Program-made: the position numbers and the translations under genes
Shown: piece after piece, positions 36,722 through 48,768 of the stretch
Layout: the number at the start of each line of letters is the position of its first letter
How positions within the stretch are numbered: position 1 is the stretch's first letter
Notes under the pieces: generated by a model
Databases searched by the model: none
What the model was told of the DNA's origin: nothing
The model's input: the letters and a program-made list of their open reading frames with translations, nothing else
NCBI GenBank assembly: GCA_937858365.1
Contig: CALLYK010000307.1
Span: 1 to 64,000, forward strand
Direction: 5' to 3'
Length of the DNA: 64,000 nt
Source of the DNA: an uncultured Isosphaeraceae bacterium
Lineage (GTDB): Bacteria; Planctomycetota; Planctomycetia; Isosphaerales; Isosphaeraceae

Positions 36722-37212
36722 TTAAGCGAACGAGTCGGGCCGGGCAAGGGGACTCGACTTATCGCGCTCGAAGGAGAACGTGTTGATCGAAACGGGAAAA
36801 CCATCGATGTTCAAGTGGACGTCGCCAGGATCGTTCTTGGGACCCGCGCTCGCGAGTTTCCCGGCCCAAGGCACCGTGCCGGGGAACTGGGTGAGGTCGT
36901 AGGCCGGCACGTTGGAGACGAACCAGGCCGACGGGTCGGTGGCTGGGCCCGAGAGGCCTCCGTCATGTTGGGATGCGGGAAGGAGGCTTGTTTGTCGTTG
37001 GGGTATGTGACGACTAGCTTCAACGTCTGTCCCGCCAGCTTGGGGCCTGGCGCCACGTAAGCGTCGGCAGTGGAGACCACGCCGGAGGACGTCCGGTCCT
37101 GGAAGAACTCCATCCGCCAGCGGTTGTTCGTGTCGATGCCCGCGACCCCACCGTAAGACCACTGTTCGGGGGACACGCCGTCGGGGCCCACGTTCTCGGG
37201 ACCAGAAAGACG
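36722..37212 (-). pseudogene. frameshifted gene fragment, unknown family
   Basis: Two adjacent minus-strand frames join into one protein-like stretch. The first carries ENVGPDGVSPEQWSYGG, VAGIDTNNRWRMEFFQDR, VSTADAYVAPGPKLAGQTLKL and VVTYPNDKQASFPHPN. After a shift near 36955 the second carries ATDPSAWFVSNVPAYDL, WAGKLASAGPKNDPGDVHLNIDGFPVSI and NTFSFERD up to a stop. Neither half has a start codon with an RBS or a signal peptide. Composition (Thr, Pro, aromatic) suits a beta-rich secreted domain. I do not recognise it; it is most likely a decayed gene. Confidence 0.55.
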
Positions 37213-37233
37213 GTCGTCAGTCTCAGCCCGCGA

Positions 37234-38544
37234 TCACGGGCCCTGGCGACGTCTCCCGCGGACGCTGCGCGGAAAGAGCCCCTCCTGATCGAGCCCACCT
37301 TCGGCCGAGAACGGGACCTCACGGAAGGGGCCTTCGAAGGCCAAGTCGGGACCAGCCTCCACGTCCGCCGCCAGCGCGGGCGAGACCCAGATTCGATCCA
37401 GTTCCAACGTGTTCGGGATGATGACCATGCGAACGTCTTCAGGCCGAAGCCGCCAGCTCGTCTCGCAGGCGACCCGAAAGACGTCCCGGTCGGTGGGCAG
37501 CGTGATGGGTATCCGCGCGCGCTCCAAGAAACACGAAGTCAGCACGTTGATCCGAAAAGGCGTCGGGTCCATCTGGGCCACCAGACGCTCCGTAGTCAGG
37601 TCGGCGAAGCCCACGCCCACGATGTTCCCGTGACTTTCCGCCGAAACGTCGAGCACCGCCAAGCGCGTCACCTTGGGCCGCTCGAAGTCCTCCTGGGTCT
37701 CCACCATCAAGCGGCCGATCACGTTGGGGTCCATCCCGGCGCCCGAGTAGTTCTTCCCCAGTTCCCCCACGATCAAGACGTCGATTTGATCGAACGGCAA
37801 GCGGCCCATGATGGATCGCGCCCGTTCCAGCAGTCGCGGCTCCACTTCCAGGATCGTCTCGGGCGTGAGGGCCGTGATCTCGGCGGGCTGGTCCTCGGCG
37901 TTCTCGAGGATCGCCAGACCCAACGCGAACTTGGTCTTCTCCAGCAGGATGCGGCCGACCGCCGGCAGGACCTCCTTCATCCCGCGCAGGCCGAGCTTGT
38001 GGACCTGTTCGGCCCCGTCGCGTTTGCCCAGACCGATCACCAACATCTTCAAGACGCCCGACTCGTGCCGCGCCCGAAAATCGGTATGGGGCTTGACCCG
38101 ATTGAGCAAGACGATGCCGTCGGCCTCGTGCGCGTTGCGGTCGAAGTAAACCGGCAGGCCGATGGGACTCGTCCCCAGGACCACCGTTTCCATTTCGGTC
38201 CGTAGCTCGACGCCCATCGACTCGGGCGTGATGCCGTAATGAGAAAGCAGCTCGCGCTGGCCTTCGGCCGTGGCCCCGCCGTGACTGCCCATCGCGGCGA
38301 CCAGGAAGGGGCGAAAGCCCATATCTTTGAGGGCGTCCACCGCGGCGCGGGCGACTTCCGCGATGCACTGGATGCCGCGACTGCCCACGCCAACCGCGAT
38401 CCTCCCGCCAGGCTTGACTCGTCGCGGCAAGTCGCTCTCCAGGACGAGCCGCTGGACCGTCCCCGCGACGTCGGCGAGGCGCGGCACGGAGCAGCGTTGA
38501 TGGACCGGGGCGATGGTCGGACAGATCGAAGCGAGGGGTTCCAT
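37234..38544 (-). CDS. LarA/DUF2088-like protein
   Basis: A 436-residue protein related to the lactate racemase N-terminal domain (DUF2088) superfamily. Blocks include GGRIAVGVGSRGIQ, FLVAAMGSHGGATAEGQRELLSHYG, GIVLLNRVKPHTDFRARHESGVLKMLVIGLGKRDGAEQVH, DVLIVGELGKNYSGAGMDPNVIGR and FADLTTERLVAQMDPTPFRINVLTS. In LarA, His/Lys residues in such segments hold the nickel-pincer cofactor. His in GSHGG, KPHTD and EQVH are present, but I cannot claim cofactor binding. The Glu-Leu-Gly-Lys-Asn block fits a catalytic or binding role. No larB/C/E cofactor genes are nearby. The start is uncertain between ATG 38544 and TTG 38556. Confidence 0.82.
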   Translation of the reverse strand: MEPLASICPTIAPVHQRCSVPRLADVAGTVQRLVLESDLPRRVKPGGRIAVGVGSRGIQCIAEVARAAVDALKDMGFRPFLVAAMGSHGGATAEGQRELLSHYGITPESMGVELRTEMETVVLGTSPIGLPVYFDRNAHEADGIVLLNRVKPHTDFRARHESGVLKMLVIGLGKRDGAEQVHKLGLRGMKEVLPAVGRILLEKTKFALGLAILENAEDQPAEITALTPETILEVEPRLLERARSIMGRLPFDQIDVLIVGELGKNYSGAGMDPNVIGRLMVETQEDFERPKVTRLAVLDVSAESHGNIVGVGFADLTTERLVAQMDPTPFRINVLTSCFLERARIPITLPTDRDVFRVACETSWRLRPEDVRMVIIPNTLELDRIWVSPALAADVEAGPDLAFEGPFREVPFSAEGGLDQEGLFPRSVRGRRRQGP

Positions 38545-38617
38545 GTGAAGACCCAAGGCGGTTTGACGAGGTCACGATGGCCCATCGTGGTCGGCGATCA
38601 CGCACCGAATCAAGGTT

Positions 38618-39940
38618 CTAAGGAAAAACGATGACACCGGCCATGCCAAGGAGGGAGGCCATGGTCACGCTGACCGGCCGGGCGTCGTGCGACTCCAGGC
38701 GCCGGATTCCCGATTCGTCGAGCCATTTGTTCCGCGGGTCTTGGCCGATGCTCTCAAGGCCGGCCGGCGTGGGCCGGGCGACGAATAGCTCCATCCGATA
38801 GGAGGTCAAGATGCCGGCGCTACCGGAGACGGCCCGATATTCGAGGTGATGCGCCGGGTCTGGTGAGACCGGGCAATCCATTGGTCCCAGTCCCAGTTCC
38901 TCGTCAATCTCGCGGACGACGCAATCGTGAAACGACTCCCCTTCATGACGGTGTCCGCCGACGAAGAAAAAAGCCCTCCACTTCTCGTTCCATTGGGCGA
39001 GCCATTCCCGCTTGCCACCGATCGAGCGCTCGATGAGGGCGATGCCTCCTTCCGAGTGGCGCGATGGACCGGAAAGGACGCTGGACGGGACCAGGTTGAT
39101 CACGGCGTTTCGCACGGCCTTCAGGGTCGGCGAGATCATGGGTGGGCCGCCGTTCAGTTCGCTCGCGCCGAGCCATTGGAATCGCTTGCCACGTCGGGTC
39201 AGGGCCAATTCCAGCGGACCTCCTGGTCGGTGGAGGTCGATGTCGGAAATCAAGACCTCGCAAATGTGGAAACGGTACGACCGCTCGCGTTGGAATCGGC
39301 CGCTGAAATGAACGTCGGTGACATCGCCGCGTAACGTCGCCTTGACGGGGCCGCGATAGCCGAGGTCGGCCCGGACGGTCCTCACGGCCACGCCTTCCGG
39401 CTTGATTTCGGCCTTCACGCGCGAACACGGGAAGAAGAGGCCGCCGTAATTGGTGTTTTCGATCAGCAAGTATTCCGGTCCATGGTCCCCCGCGCGAGCC
39501 ACCACCGCGAGGACCGCCTCTTGGTTGTCCACGAAGTCGCGCGTGAGGTCGGGGGTGGACCAGGTTAAGTCGTTTCGTCTTATGATTTCATCATAAGAGA
39601 GAAACATGGGCTGATTGCCGTTCCAGACGGGAGCGGCGGCCAGGTCGAGCGCTTGCTTCGGTTCGACCGTGTGGATCCAGTATTCGAAAGCGGTGGGCTC
39701 CCGGGTGCTCCCCGAAACACCCGAGCAGCCCATGTAGTCAAGCTCCGCGGACGCGGCCTTGGGGAAGCGGCATCCCAGGTCCTCTTCAACCGCCGCGATC
39801 GCGGCCGGACCGAAGGCGTCCCCCTGGTCGGGTGCGGGCCTCATCGGGAAGGCGTAGCCGCCCCACCTCGGGTTGAACGTCACAAGAAATCGACCGCCTT
39901 CGTCTTGAACGATCGCCACGATCACTCTTTTCTCACGCAT
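38618..39940 (-). CDS. triple Nudix-like protein
   Basis: A 440-residue protein containing three Nudix-fold units. The third has a perfect Nudix box at residues 329-351 (GHRHEGESFHDC.. REIDEELGL: G-x5-E-x7-REUxEExGU), so it should hydrolyse a nucleoside-diphosphate-linked substrate. The first (residues ~1-125; helix AAIAAVEEDLGC after VIVAIVQDEGGRFLVTFNP) and second (~140-260; AVRTVRADLGY after EAVLAVVARAGDHGPEYLLIE) keep the fold but lack the REUxEE metal ligands. They look like regulatory or substrate-binding domains. Cytoplasmic. It is flanked by LarA-like and kinase genes with no shared operon; substrate unknown. Confidence 0.78.
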   Translation of the reverse strand: MREKRVIVAIVQDEGGRFLVTFNPRWGGYAFPMRPAPDQGDAFGPAAIAAVEEDLGCRFPKAASAELDYMGCSGVSGSTREPTAFEYWIHTVEPKQALDLAAAPVWNGNQPMFLSYDEIIRRNDLTWSTPDLTRDFVDNQEAVLAVVARAGDHGPEYLLIENTNYGGLFFPCSRVKAEIKPEGVAVRTVRADLGYRGPVKATLRGDVTDVHFSGRFQRERSYRFHICEVLISDIDLHRPGGPLELALTRRGKRFQWLGASELNGGPPMISPTLKAVRNAVINLVPSSVLSGPSRHSEGGIALIERSIGGKREWLAQWNEKWRAFFFVGGHRHEGESFHDCVVREIDEELGLGPMDCPVSPDPAHHLEYRAVSGSAGILTSYRMELFVARPTPAGLESIGQDPRNKWLDESGIRRLESHDARPVSVTMASLLGMAGVIVFP

Positions 39941-40168
39941 GGATTCGCTCCCGTCTCGCTATGGGAACACCGAGTCGCTCAGATCGACTCATCGAGCGAG
40001 GCCGTCTTTCCGGCTGCGTCATGGGCGTACCAGATGATGATAACACGAAGGCCGCATGGCCCTGCTGGAACGAAACGGAAATGGCCATTGATTATGGGAA
40101 TTTCGCAACAACAAGACGGAGGGCCCCAAGGTGAGTCGTACTCTGGGAGAGGTCCGCGGACCGCGCCG

Positions 40169-43611
<3,443 letters not shown>

Positions 43612-43615
<4 letters not shown>

Positions 43616-44238
43616 GCCTCGTCCGCCTCGCGACTCAGCCAGGTCCGACGAATCAACTCCAGTTTGTTGGCGACCGTGCGCAGCGAGCAGCCAAGTCGGT
43701 CGCGCACTTCCTCGTTGGTGTAGCCTTCGAGCTTCCACTGCGCAATCTGGCGCAACGTGCCGTCCGGCAGGACGTCCAGGAGGTGCTGATACTGCTCGGC
43801 GGCCTGGAGGGCGAATTCCGGGGTCGGCTCCGAGCCGATCACGTCGTCGATGCCGCCGCTCACCTGCGCGCCGTCGGCCGCGAGGAGGTCGGTCTCACGG
43901 ATGACGGTCCCGCCGCCGCGCTTCTCTTGCCGTTCGCGTCGGACCTGGTTCGAGGCCTTCCGCGCGGTGATCACTACCAGAAGTCGCCACAGGTCGTCAC
44001 GGTCCTGGAGTTTGGGGAATCGTCCCGACAAGGCCCCAGCACACAGGGCCCGAAAGGCGCTCAGGGCCACGTCTTCCTCGTCGGTCATCGCCCCGCTCTT
44101 GTGCCGCATCTTGGTCCTGGCCAGGCCGAGCAATCGGGAGTAGTAACGCTCCCACAAGGGCTGCGCGGCGGCCGGGTCGCCGGATTTGAGGAGCCCGATC
44201 CAATGCGTGTCGGACTCAAGACTCGGTGGCTCGTTCAT
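43612..44238 (-). CDS. ECF-type sigma factor
   Basis: A 208-residue ECF-like sigma factor. Sigma-2 is near residues 20-105 (LWERYYSRLLGLARTKM ... DEEDVALSAFRALCAGALSGRF ... LWRLLVVITARKASNQVRRERQEKRGGG). Sigma-4 is near 150-205 (LLDVLPDGTLRQIAQWKLEGYTNEEVRDRLGCSLRTVANKLELIRRTW), whose HTH is NEEVRDRLGCSLRTVANKLELI. It is the first gene of a two-gene operon with a large Ser/Thr kinase/TPR protein. In planctomycetes this arrangement is thought to give kinase-controlled sigma activity, in place of an anti-sigma factor. The start at 44238 sits at a conserved MNEPPSLESD opening. Confidence 0.92.
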
Positions 44239-44480
44239 GGGGTGGCCCCGGGGGGGTGGGGTAACCAAGCCGCGGGCGGGCCTTCGCCGTCCGGACCCGC
44301 GGAGGCACGATGATAAGCGACCGTCGCCGAAAAATCTCCCGCGGGGTTGCACGGTCCTTGCGCGAACGGTGAGAAACACCGCGAGGCGACGGAATCGGAA
44401 GCCCCCGCGCCATGGGAGCTCGACCAATCCGAAGTCTCCTCTCTGGACCAGTGACACGCGAGCTTTGGAGGAGACGATCC

Positions 44481-45341
44481 ATGACGTTCTCGCTTTTCCA
44501 TCGGTGGCCGAGTCTTTCCCGAGGTCTTGACCGTGGGAGTCACGGAACGCGCTTGCGTCCGAGACGCCGAGCGATGTCCCTGACCCGCCTGGAGGACCTG
44601 GAAGGGCGGCAACTGCTCTCGGGCGGGATCGGGACGGCCCAAACCGTGGGACCACAGGCGGCGCTGGCGATCGTCGAGGGCCTCTCGCCGGCTAACGGCG
44701 CCCTGCGCGCGGCCGCGCTACCCACCGCCGTCCAAGTCGCCAATGCCATCGGGGGCGTCGCGCGGGGAGAACTGATCAACGCGCTCACGGGCGTCAGCTA
44801 CTCGGGGTCGGACAATTGGGGCAACCAGATCAAGACCCCGTTCGGCAAGAAGAACCACGGGACTTGGACCCGATACGACGGTGCGCCGAGCAACCTGAAC
44901 GAGACGATTGTCTTCACCGTGAGTAACGCGAAGGTCAAGAAGACAACGCTCACGTTCGACGTGTTCGTGAAGGTCCAAGTGCGGGTGAACGCGGAAGTCC
45001 GCATCTACAACCGAGGCGTGCGTCTCCTGGAGGTTTCGGGGAGTGGTCGCCAGGACGTCGAGGGGCGCTTCAGCTTCGCGATCACGCGGACCTCCCGGAC
45101 GGCGCTCAACCTGACGACGACCCGGTCGGACGTTCAACTGAAACGTCTGGAACTCGACCGAATCGGGCACCTCGGGGGTGAGGCGGCCCGACTCGTCGGC
45201 GACACCATCACCGGGGCTGTGCGCAAGTGGAAGCCGAACATCATCCAGGACGTGCAGTCGCGGGCCAACGACAGCGTCGTCAACACCGTCCAGGGCGATG
45301 TCGACGTCAAGAAATTGGTCCTGAAGGCGCTCGGCGCCTAA
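44481..45341 (+). CDS. LEPR-XLL-type exported protein, unknown function
   Basis: A 286-residue protein. The ATG at 44481 has GGAGGAG 9 bases upstream. The N-terminal LTRLEDLEGRQLLSGG (residues ~35-50) matches the LEPR-XLL-type motif at the start of many planctomycete surface or secreted proteins. The rest is a beta-rich domain (KKTTLTFDVFVKVQVRVNAEVRIYNRGVRLLEVSG ... GRFSFAITRTSRTALNLTTTRSDVQLKRLELD) and a C-terminal amphipathic helix. No enzyme motif. It is divergent from the ECF/kinase operon and may be under the control of that sigma factor or of another; see the findings for a weak sigma-54-like match upstream. Confidence 0.72.
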   Translation: MTFSLFHRWPSLSRGLDRGSHGTRLRPRRRAMSLTRLEDLEGRQLLSGGIGTAQTVGPQAALAIVEGLSPANGALRAAALPTAVQVANAIGGVARGELINALTGVSYSGSDNWGNQIKTPFGKKNHGTWTRYDGAPSNLNETIVFTVSNAKVKKTTLTFDVFVKVQVRVNAEVRIYNRGVRLLEVSGSGRQDVEGRFSFAITRTSRTALNLTTTRSDVQLKRLELDRIGHLGGEAARLVGDTITGAVRKWKPNIIQDVQSRANDSVVNTVQGDVDVKKLVLKALGA

Positions 45342-45526
45342 CCGCGGCGCGAAGAAAAGAAGGTCAATTCCAGTTTTCAAACGGACTCGCCTCGTCGCCT
45401 CGCCGTCCAGGGGTGACGGGGCTTCTTTCCCGAGGGGACAGTTGGCTCGGAAGACCTCGGGGCCAGTCCCCATCTGGAAACCGCCGGGTGGGCGGCCGAG
45501 GTCCGGGCCCTCTACGGCACGCCCGT

Positions 45527-45832
45527 GAGGCCCTCACCGGCCGGAAGCCGCTGAACTTCGCGATCGCCAAGGTCACGGTGATCCAACTCCGCTATGCGCT
45601 CGCGAAGGGCCGCGAAGTCCCCGTGGGCACGCTGGACAAGGGAGTCAGCTCGCCGCTCATTGAGAATCACGTGTACGCGGTCTCGGCCATGTCGGTGAGC
45701 GGTGTCGTCACATTACGGGACCCCTGGGAAGTCGACGGACGCTGCCGTGCCGCCGATGGCATGAACTACGGTGTCTTGACCGTCGATTGGAAGACCTTCC
45801 AGAAGAACATGGACGATGTGGTGATCGGCTGA
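45527..45832 (+). pseudogene. calpain-type cysteine protease C-terminal fragment
   Basis: About 100 codons that look like the last part of a planctomycete calpain-like peptidase. IENHVYAVSAMSVSGVVTLRDPWEVDG resembles the catalytic His (N-H-x-Y) and the Asn motif (L-R-N-P-W-G) of clan CA calpains, followed by DGMNYGVLTVDWKTFQKNMDDVVIG. The Asn of RNPWG is Asp here, and the upstream catalytic Cys domain is absent: only short frames in other phases precede it. Inactive. It still ends in a stop and a strong hairpin terminator, so the truncation may be recent. Confidence 0.6.
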
Positions 45833-45858
45833 GTCGAACACTCGCGAAAGCGTTGAGG

Positions 45859-45920
45859 AAGGCCCCGCCGCGCGGCGACTCCGAACACAAGGTGGCGCGC
45901 GGTCGGGGCCTTTCGCGTTT
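45859..45920 (+). terminator. strong hairpin after the calpain-like relic
   Basis: Inverted repeat AAGGCCCCG-x-CGCGCG (from 45859) and CGCGCG-xx-CGGGGCCTT (to 45912), followed by TCGCGTTTCGG. It retains terminator form although the gene before it is broken. Confidence 0.65.
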
Positions 45921-46075
45921 CGGTCTCACCAAGGAAAAGCCCGTCCAGAAAAAAAAGAGGACCGCCCTTGCACGACCTCTCCGGAAACCGTGAGAGACAC
46001 AACGCGACGAGGCCCGACCGGGCGCAAACCCGGCGGACCAGTCTGAATCAACACATCGCTTCCAAGGAGATCACC

Positions 46076-47104
46076 ATGTTCGCATACTTGAAAGACCGTC
46101 TGACTCGGGACCACCAGGCGAAAGCCCCGAGGCCCACTTCTCGAAGGCGCGCACGACTGGCCTTCGAAGCGCTCGAAAAGCGAGAAGTGCTCGCCACGGG
46201 ACTCGTGGGGCTGACCCCATTCGTTCCGGTCCTCCATCGCGGCGTTCTGACCATCGTGGGCGATAGCGGCAGTAATACGATCGACGTGACCAAGTCCAAC
46301 AACAAGGTCGTTTTTCAGGGAACCTCGTTCGACGCCAATTCGGTCTTCCGCATCGTCATCGCGGGCGAGAAAGGAAACGACACGATTCGGGTCAGCGAGT
46401 CGATCAACGTCCCGACGATCATTTACGGTGGTCCCGGCGACGACACGATCCTCGGCGGCGGTGGCAAGGACGAGATCTACGGTGGCAGCGGCCGAGACAC
46501 CATCAACGGCCGGGCCGGCAACGACACCATGTACACAGGGGCTGGCAACGACGTCGTCGATGGCGGCATCGGCAACAACACGGTAAACGACGCGTCGGCG
46601 GGCGACCGGATCACCCGGGCCGACTCATTCATCCACGACGATTCCACTCTCTTGGGACTCAGCGGCTTCGAGGGTGATGTGGCGAACGAGGTGTTCCGGC
46701 TGGTCAACAAGGAGCGGACGAGTCGCGGGATCGCCAAACTAAGAAGAAACGCAGCGCTCGACTTCGTCGCCGACAGTTACACGCATACCCTGCGCGACCT
46801 GGGCGTCGAAATTGGCCAGGGTATCAGCCACGCCGTGTCCGGGCACTTCAAACCGACCCTCACCTCGCGCCTCGACGCGAACCTGCTGAACTACAACGCC
46901 TGGGCCGAAAACAACGCGTTCGTGGGCGGGGGCTCGTCCCTGAGCGCGGTCGCCTTGGCGAAGCGGGCGATGGACCTTTGGATGAACTCGAGCGGGCATC
47001 GTGCCAACATCCTCTCCACCAACGTCACGCACTTCGGCATCGGCCTCCAAGGTACGAACTCCAGCGGCTTCTACCTGACCCAGGAGTTCGCCGCGCTTGT
47101 TTGA
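46076..47104 (+). CDS. LEPR-XLL protein with calcium-binding repeats and CAP domain
   Basis: A 342-residue exported protein. AAGGAG lies 6-8 bases before the ATG. The N-terminus has a basic stretch and FEALEKREVLATG (LEPR-XLL-like). Residues ~95-195 hold RTX/hemolysin-type nonapeptides (GGPGDDTILGGGG, YGGSGRDTINGRAG, GAGNDVVDGGIG), which bind Ca2+ as a beta-roll. Residues ~200-340 form a CAP/SCP-like domain (FRLVNKERTSRGIAKLRRNAALDFVADSYTHTL ... NAWAENNAF ... AMDLWMNSSGHRANILSTNVTHFGIGLQ) with the His-containing SGHRANIL motif. Likely a surface protein; the role of the CAP domain is unknown. The domain order beta-roll then CAP is unusual. Confidence 0.86.
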   Translation: MFAYLKDRLTRDHQAKAPRPTSRRRARLAFEALEKREVLATGLVGLTPFVPVLHRGVLTIVGDSGSNTIDVTKSNNKVVFQGTSFDANSVFRIVIAGEKGNDTIRVSESINVPTIIYGGPGDDTILGGGGKDEIYGGSGRDTINGRAGNDTMYTGAGNDVVDGGIGNNTVNDASAGDRITRADSFIHDDSTLLGLSGFEGDVANEVFRLVNKERTSRGIAKLRRNAALDFVADSYTHTLRDLGVEIGQGISHAVSGHFKPTLTSRLDANLLNYNAWAENNAFVGGGSSLSAVALAKRAMDLWMNSSGHRANILSTNVTHFGIGLQGTNSSGFYLTQEFAALV

Positions 47105-47165
47105 CCTCCTTGTCCTGAAGGGGGACGTCCCTCGAACGGGGCCCTTCGCTTGGAGACCTCGGCCC

Positions 47166-47762
47166 TCAAAGCCGTCCCGACTTTCGCTCCGAGTCGATCG
47201 CTCGCTCGATGCGTCGGTCGGGCACCAGCCAGATGGCCGCCACGAGGACGTAAATCAGGCACGAGGCCCAAGGCGCCAGAAAGGCCAAAGGGATTGCGCC
47301 TGCGTAAAAGGCGAGAGACACCAAACCCTTCCGGTCGCGGCCGACCGCCCCGGCCAGGACCGAATCGGGCCCCTGCGAGGCGATCAAGGCGCGCGAGAGC
47401 AGATAATACGAGACCCCGGACAGAAGCAAGACGGCGCCGTAAATCGCCACCGGCCAGGGCGCGAAGTGGGTCGCGCCCATCCAGCCGGTCATGAGCGGCA
47501 CGAGGGAAAGGAAGAACAGAAGCAGCATGTTCGCCCACAAGACGAGCCCGTTCACATGCCGCACCGCCTGGAGCAAATGGTGATGGTTGTTCCAGTAGAT
47601 GCCCAGGAAGAAGAAGCTCATCACATAACTTGTGAGGGACGGCGCCAGAGGCGCCAAGGCGGCTGGGTCCTGTCCCTGAGGGACCTTCAGTTCCAGGACC
47701 ATGATCGTGATGATGATCGCCAGCACGCCGTCACTGAACGCTTCCAGTCGCCCCTTGCTCAT
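47166..47762 (-). CDS. TMEM175-family potassium-channel-like protein
   Basis: A 198-residue integral membrane protein with the TMEM175/DUF1211 signature RLEAFSDGVLAIIITIMVLELKVP at the N-terminus (the (R)xxxFSDxxxA filter motif of TM1). Six hydrophobic segments follow (including LTSYVMSFFFLGIYWNNHHHLLQAV, LVLWANMLLLFFLSLVPLMTGW and SLAFYAGAIPLAFLAPWASCLIYVLVA). The bacterial family forms tetrameric K+ channels. Its start overlaps the stop of the Tyr/Pro-rich secreted protein gene by four bases (ATGA), an unexpected coupling. Confidence 0.87.
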   Translation of the reverse strand: MSKGRLEAFSDGVLAIIITIMVLELKVPQGQDPAALAPLAPSLTSYVMSFFFLGIYWNNHHHLLQAVRHVNGLVLWANMLLLFFLSLVPLMTGWMGATHFAPWPVAIYGAVLLLSGVSYYLLSRALIASQGPDSVLAGAVGRDRKGLVSLAFYAGAIPLAFLAPWASCLIYVLVAAIWLVPDRRIERAIDSERKSGRL

Positions 47763-48208
47763 CGGGTCGCCGAAAACGGAGGTCCGAAGGCCGGCGCATA
47801 AACCCCGATCGGCGGCGATTCCGGCCCGCGCACCGTGTAGGGCGCAGGGAACGTGTTGTAGTTCGAGCCCCCCAGGAAATAGCCGGGCACCGTGTATGGA
47901 GGACGGTTCGGCTGAAGGGCCCCATTCAGGTAGTACCAGTTCAAGGCCGTGACATACGGGGCGTAGCCATAGCCGTAGCCGGCCCCATAGGGAGAAGAAA
48001 AGGCCGTGTACAAACGAGGGACGCCAAACGAGGGGACGCCGTAACTCGTGCCGAAGGAACCGGGGGGCTGATAGTAAGGCCCCGACCCGTTGGCTACGAG
48101 AGGCGCCGCCGTCGAGACCACCGGCGCCGGTGTTTGGGCCCCCGCGACCGTCGCCATCATACCCGCCAAGACGCACCCCAGCGCCACCCTCTCGACCCGT
48201 CGGCGCAT
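47759..48208 (-). CDS. small Tyr/Pro/Gly-rich secreted protein
   Basis: A 149-residue protein with signal peptide MRRRVERVALGCVLAGMMATVAGA|QTPAP. AGGGAGGGG is just upstream of the ATG. The mature part is low complexity: GYGYGYAPYV, PYYQPPGSFG, YTVPGYFLGGSNYNTFPAPYTVRGP. No domain is recognised; such proteins may form extracellular or wall matrix. It overlaps the TMEM175-like gene. Confidence 0.72.
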   Translation of the reverse strand: MRRRVERVALGCVLAGMMATVAGAQTPAPVVSTAAPLVANGSGPYYQPPGSFGTSYGVPSFGVPRLYTAFSSPYGAGYGYGYAPYVTALNWYYLNGALQPNRPPYTVPGYFLGGSNYNTFPAPYTVRGPESPPIGVYAPAFGPPFSATR

Positions 48209-48309
48209 CGTCCCCTCCCTTTCTTTCGCGGAAAAAAAGTGCCGGACCGACCATCGCACGCAAATCTACCCCACGATCCGGCACGCCGCGTCCAAAGCGA
48301 TCGGGGACC

Positions 48310-48651
48310 TCACCATCGGCGGTAGTAAAAGGCCCCGGTGGGTTGCACCACATTCACGGTGGGCCCGTATCCGTACATCGGCGCCACCAAAGGATACCGA
48401 TAAGCGGCGACCGGATAAGCATACGCGTTGACCGGCGGATACACGTAAGGACGTGGGTAAGCCACCGGAGCGGGCGCCACGTAGCGATAAGCATAAGTGG
48501 GGTACACGTAGGCCGGAGATGCGTATCCATAGGGATAAGGCGACCCCACGCTCACACCCGGCGCTCCCACCTGCACGTATTGCCCGCTCGCGCGCTCGGC
48601 CATGGCACCCAACAGGAAGAGGCCGACCAAAGACCCGATGAGATGTTGCAT
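48310..48651 (-). CDS. small Tyr/Pro-rich secreted protein
   Basis: A 113-residue protein with signal peptide MQHLIGSLVGLFLLGAMAERASG|QYV, followed by repeats of Y-x-Y-P/V-Y (SPYPYGYASPAYVYPTYAYRYV, YPRPYVYPPVNAYAYPVAAYRYP), about one fifth Tyr. GGAGGGAGC is upstream of the ATG at 48651. It is related in composition to the neighbouring secreted protein, which is one gene further along on the same strand. Function unknown; an extracellular structural role is plausible. Confidence 0.7.
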   Translation of the reverse strand: MQHLIGSLVGLFLLGAMAERASGQYVQVGAPGVSVGSPYPYGYASPAYVYPTYAYRYVAPAPVAYPRPYVYPPVNAYAYPVAAYRYPLVAPMYGYGPTVNVVQPTGAFYYRRW

Positions 48652-48768
48652 CGCACTCGCTCCCTCCGCCGCGCCCAATCTGACGGGCCCGCCGGCCCTC
48701 CCGGCATCGTCCCCGCCATCGGCGCAACCACTTTCCATCCTACGGCGGGAGCACCAGCCTTGACGGAC

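Noticed and set aside
47105-47165. Possible terminator between the CAP-domain gene and the TMEM175-like gene
   Set aside because: GAAGGG/CCCTTC pairing has a long loop and weak stability; not convincing.
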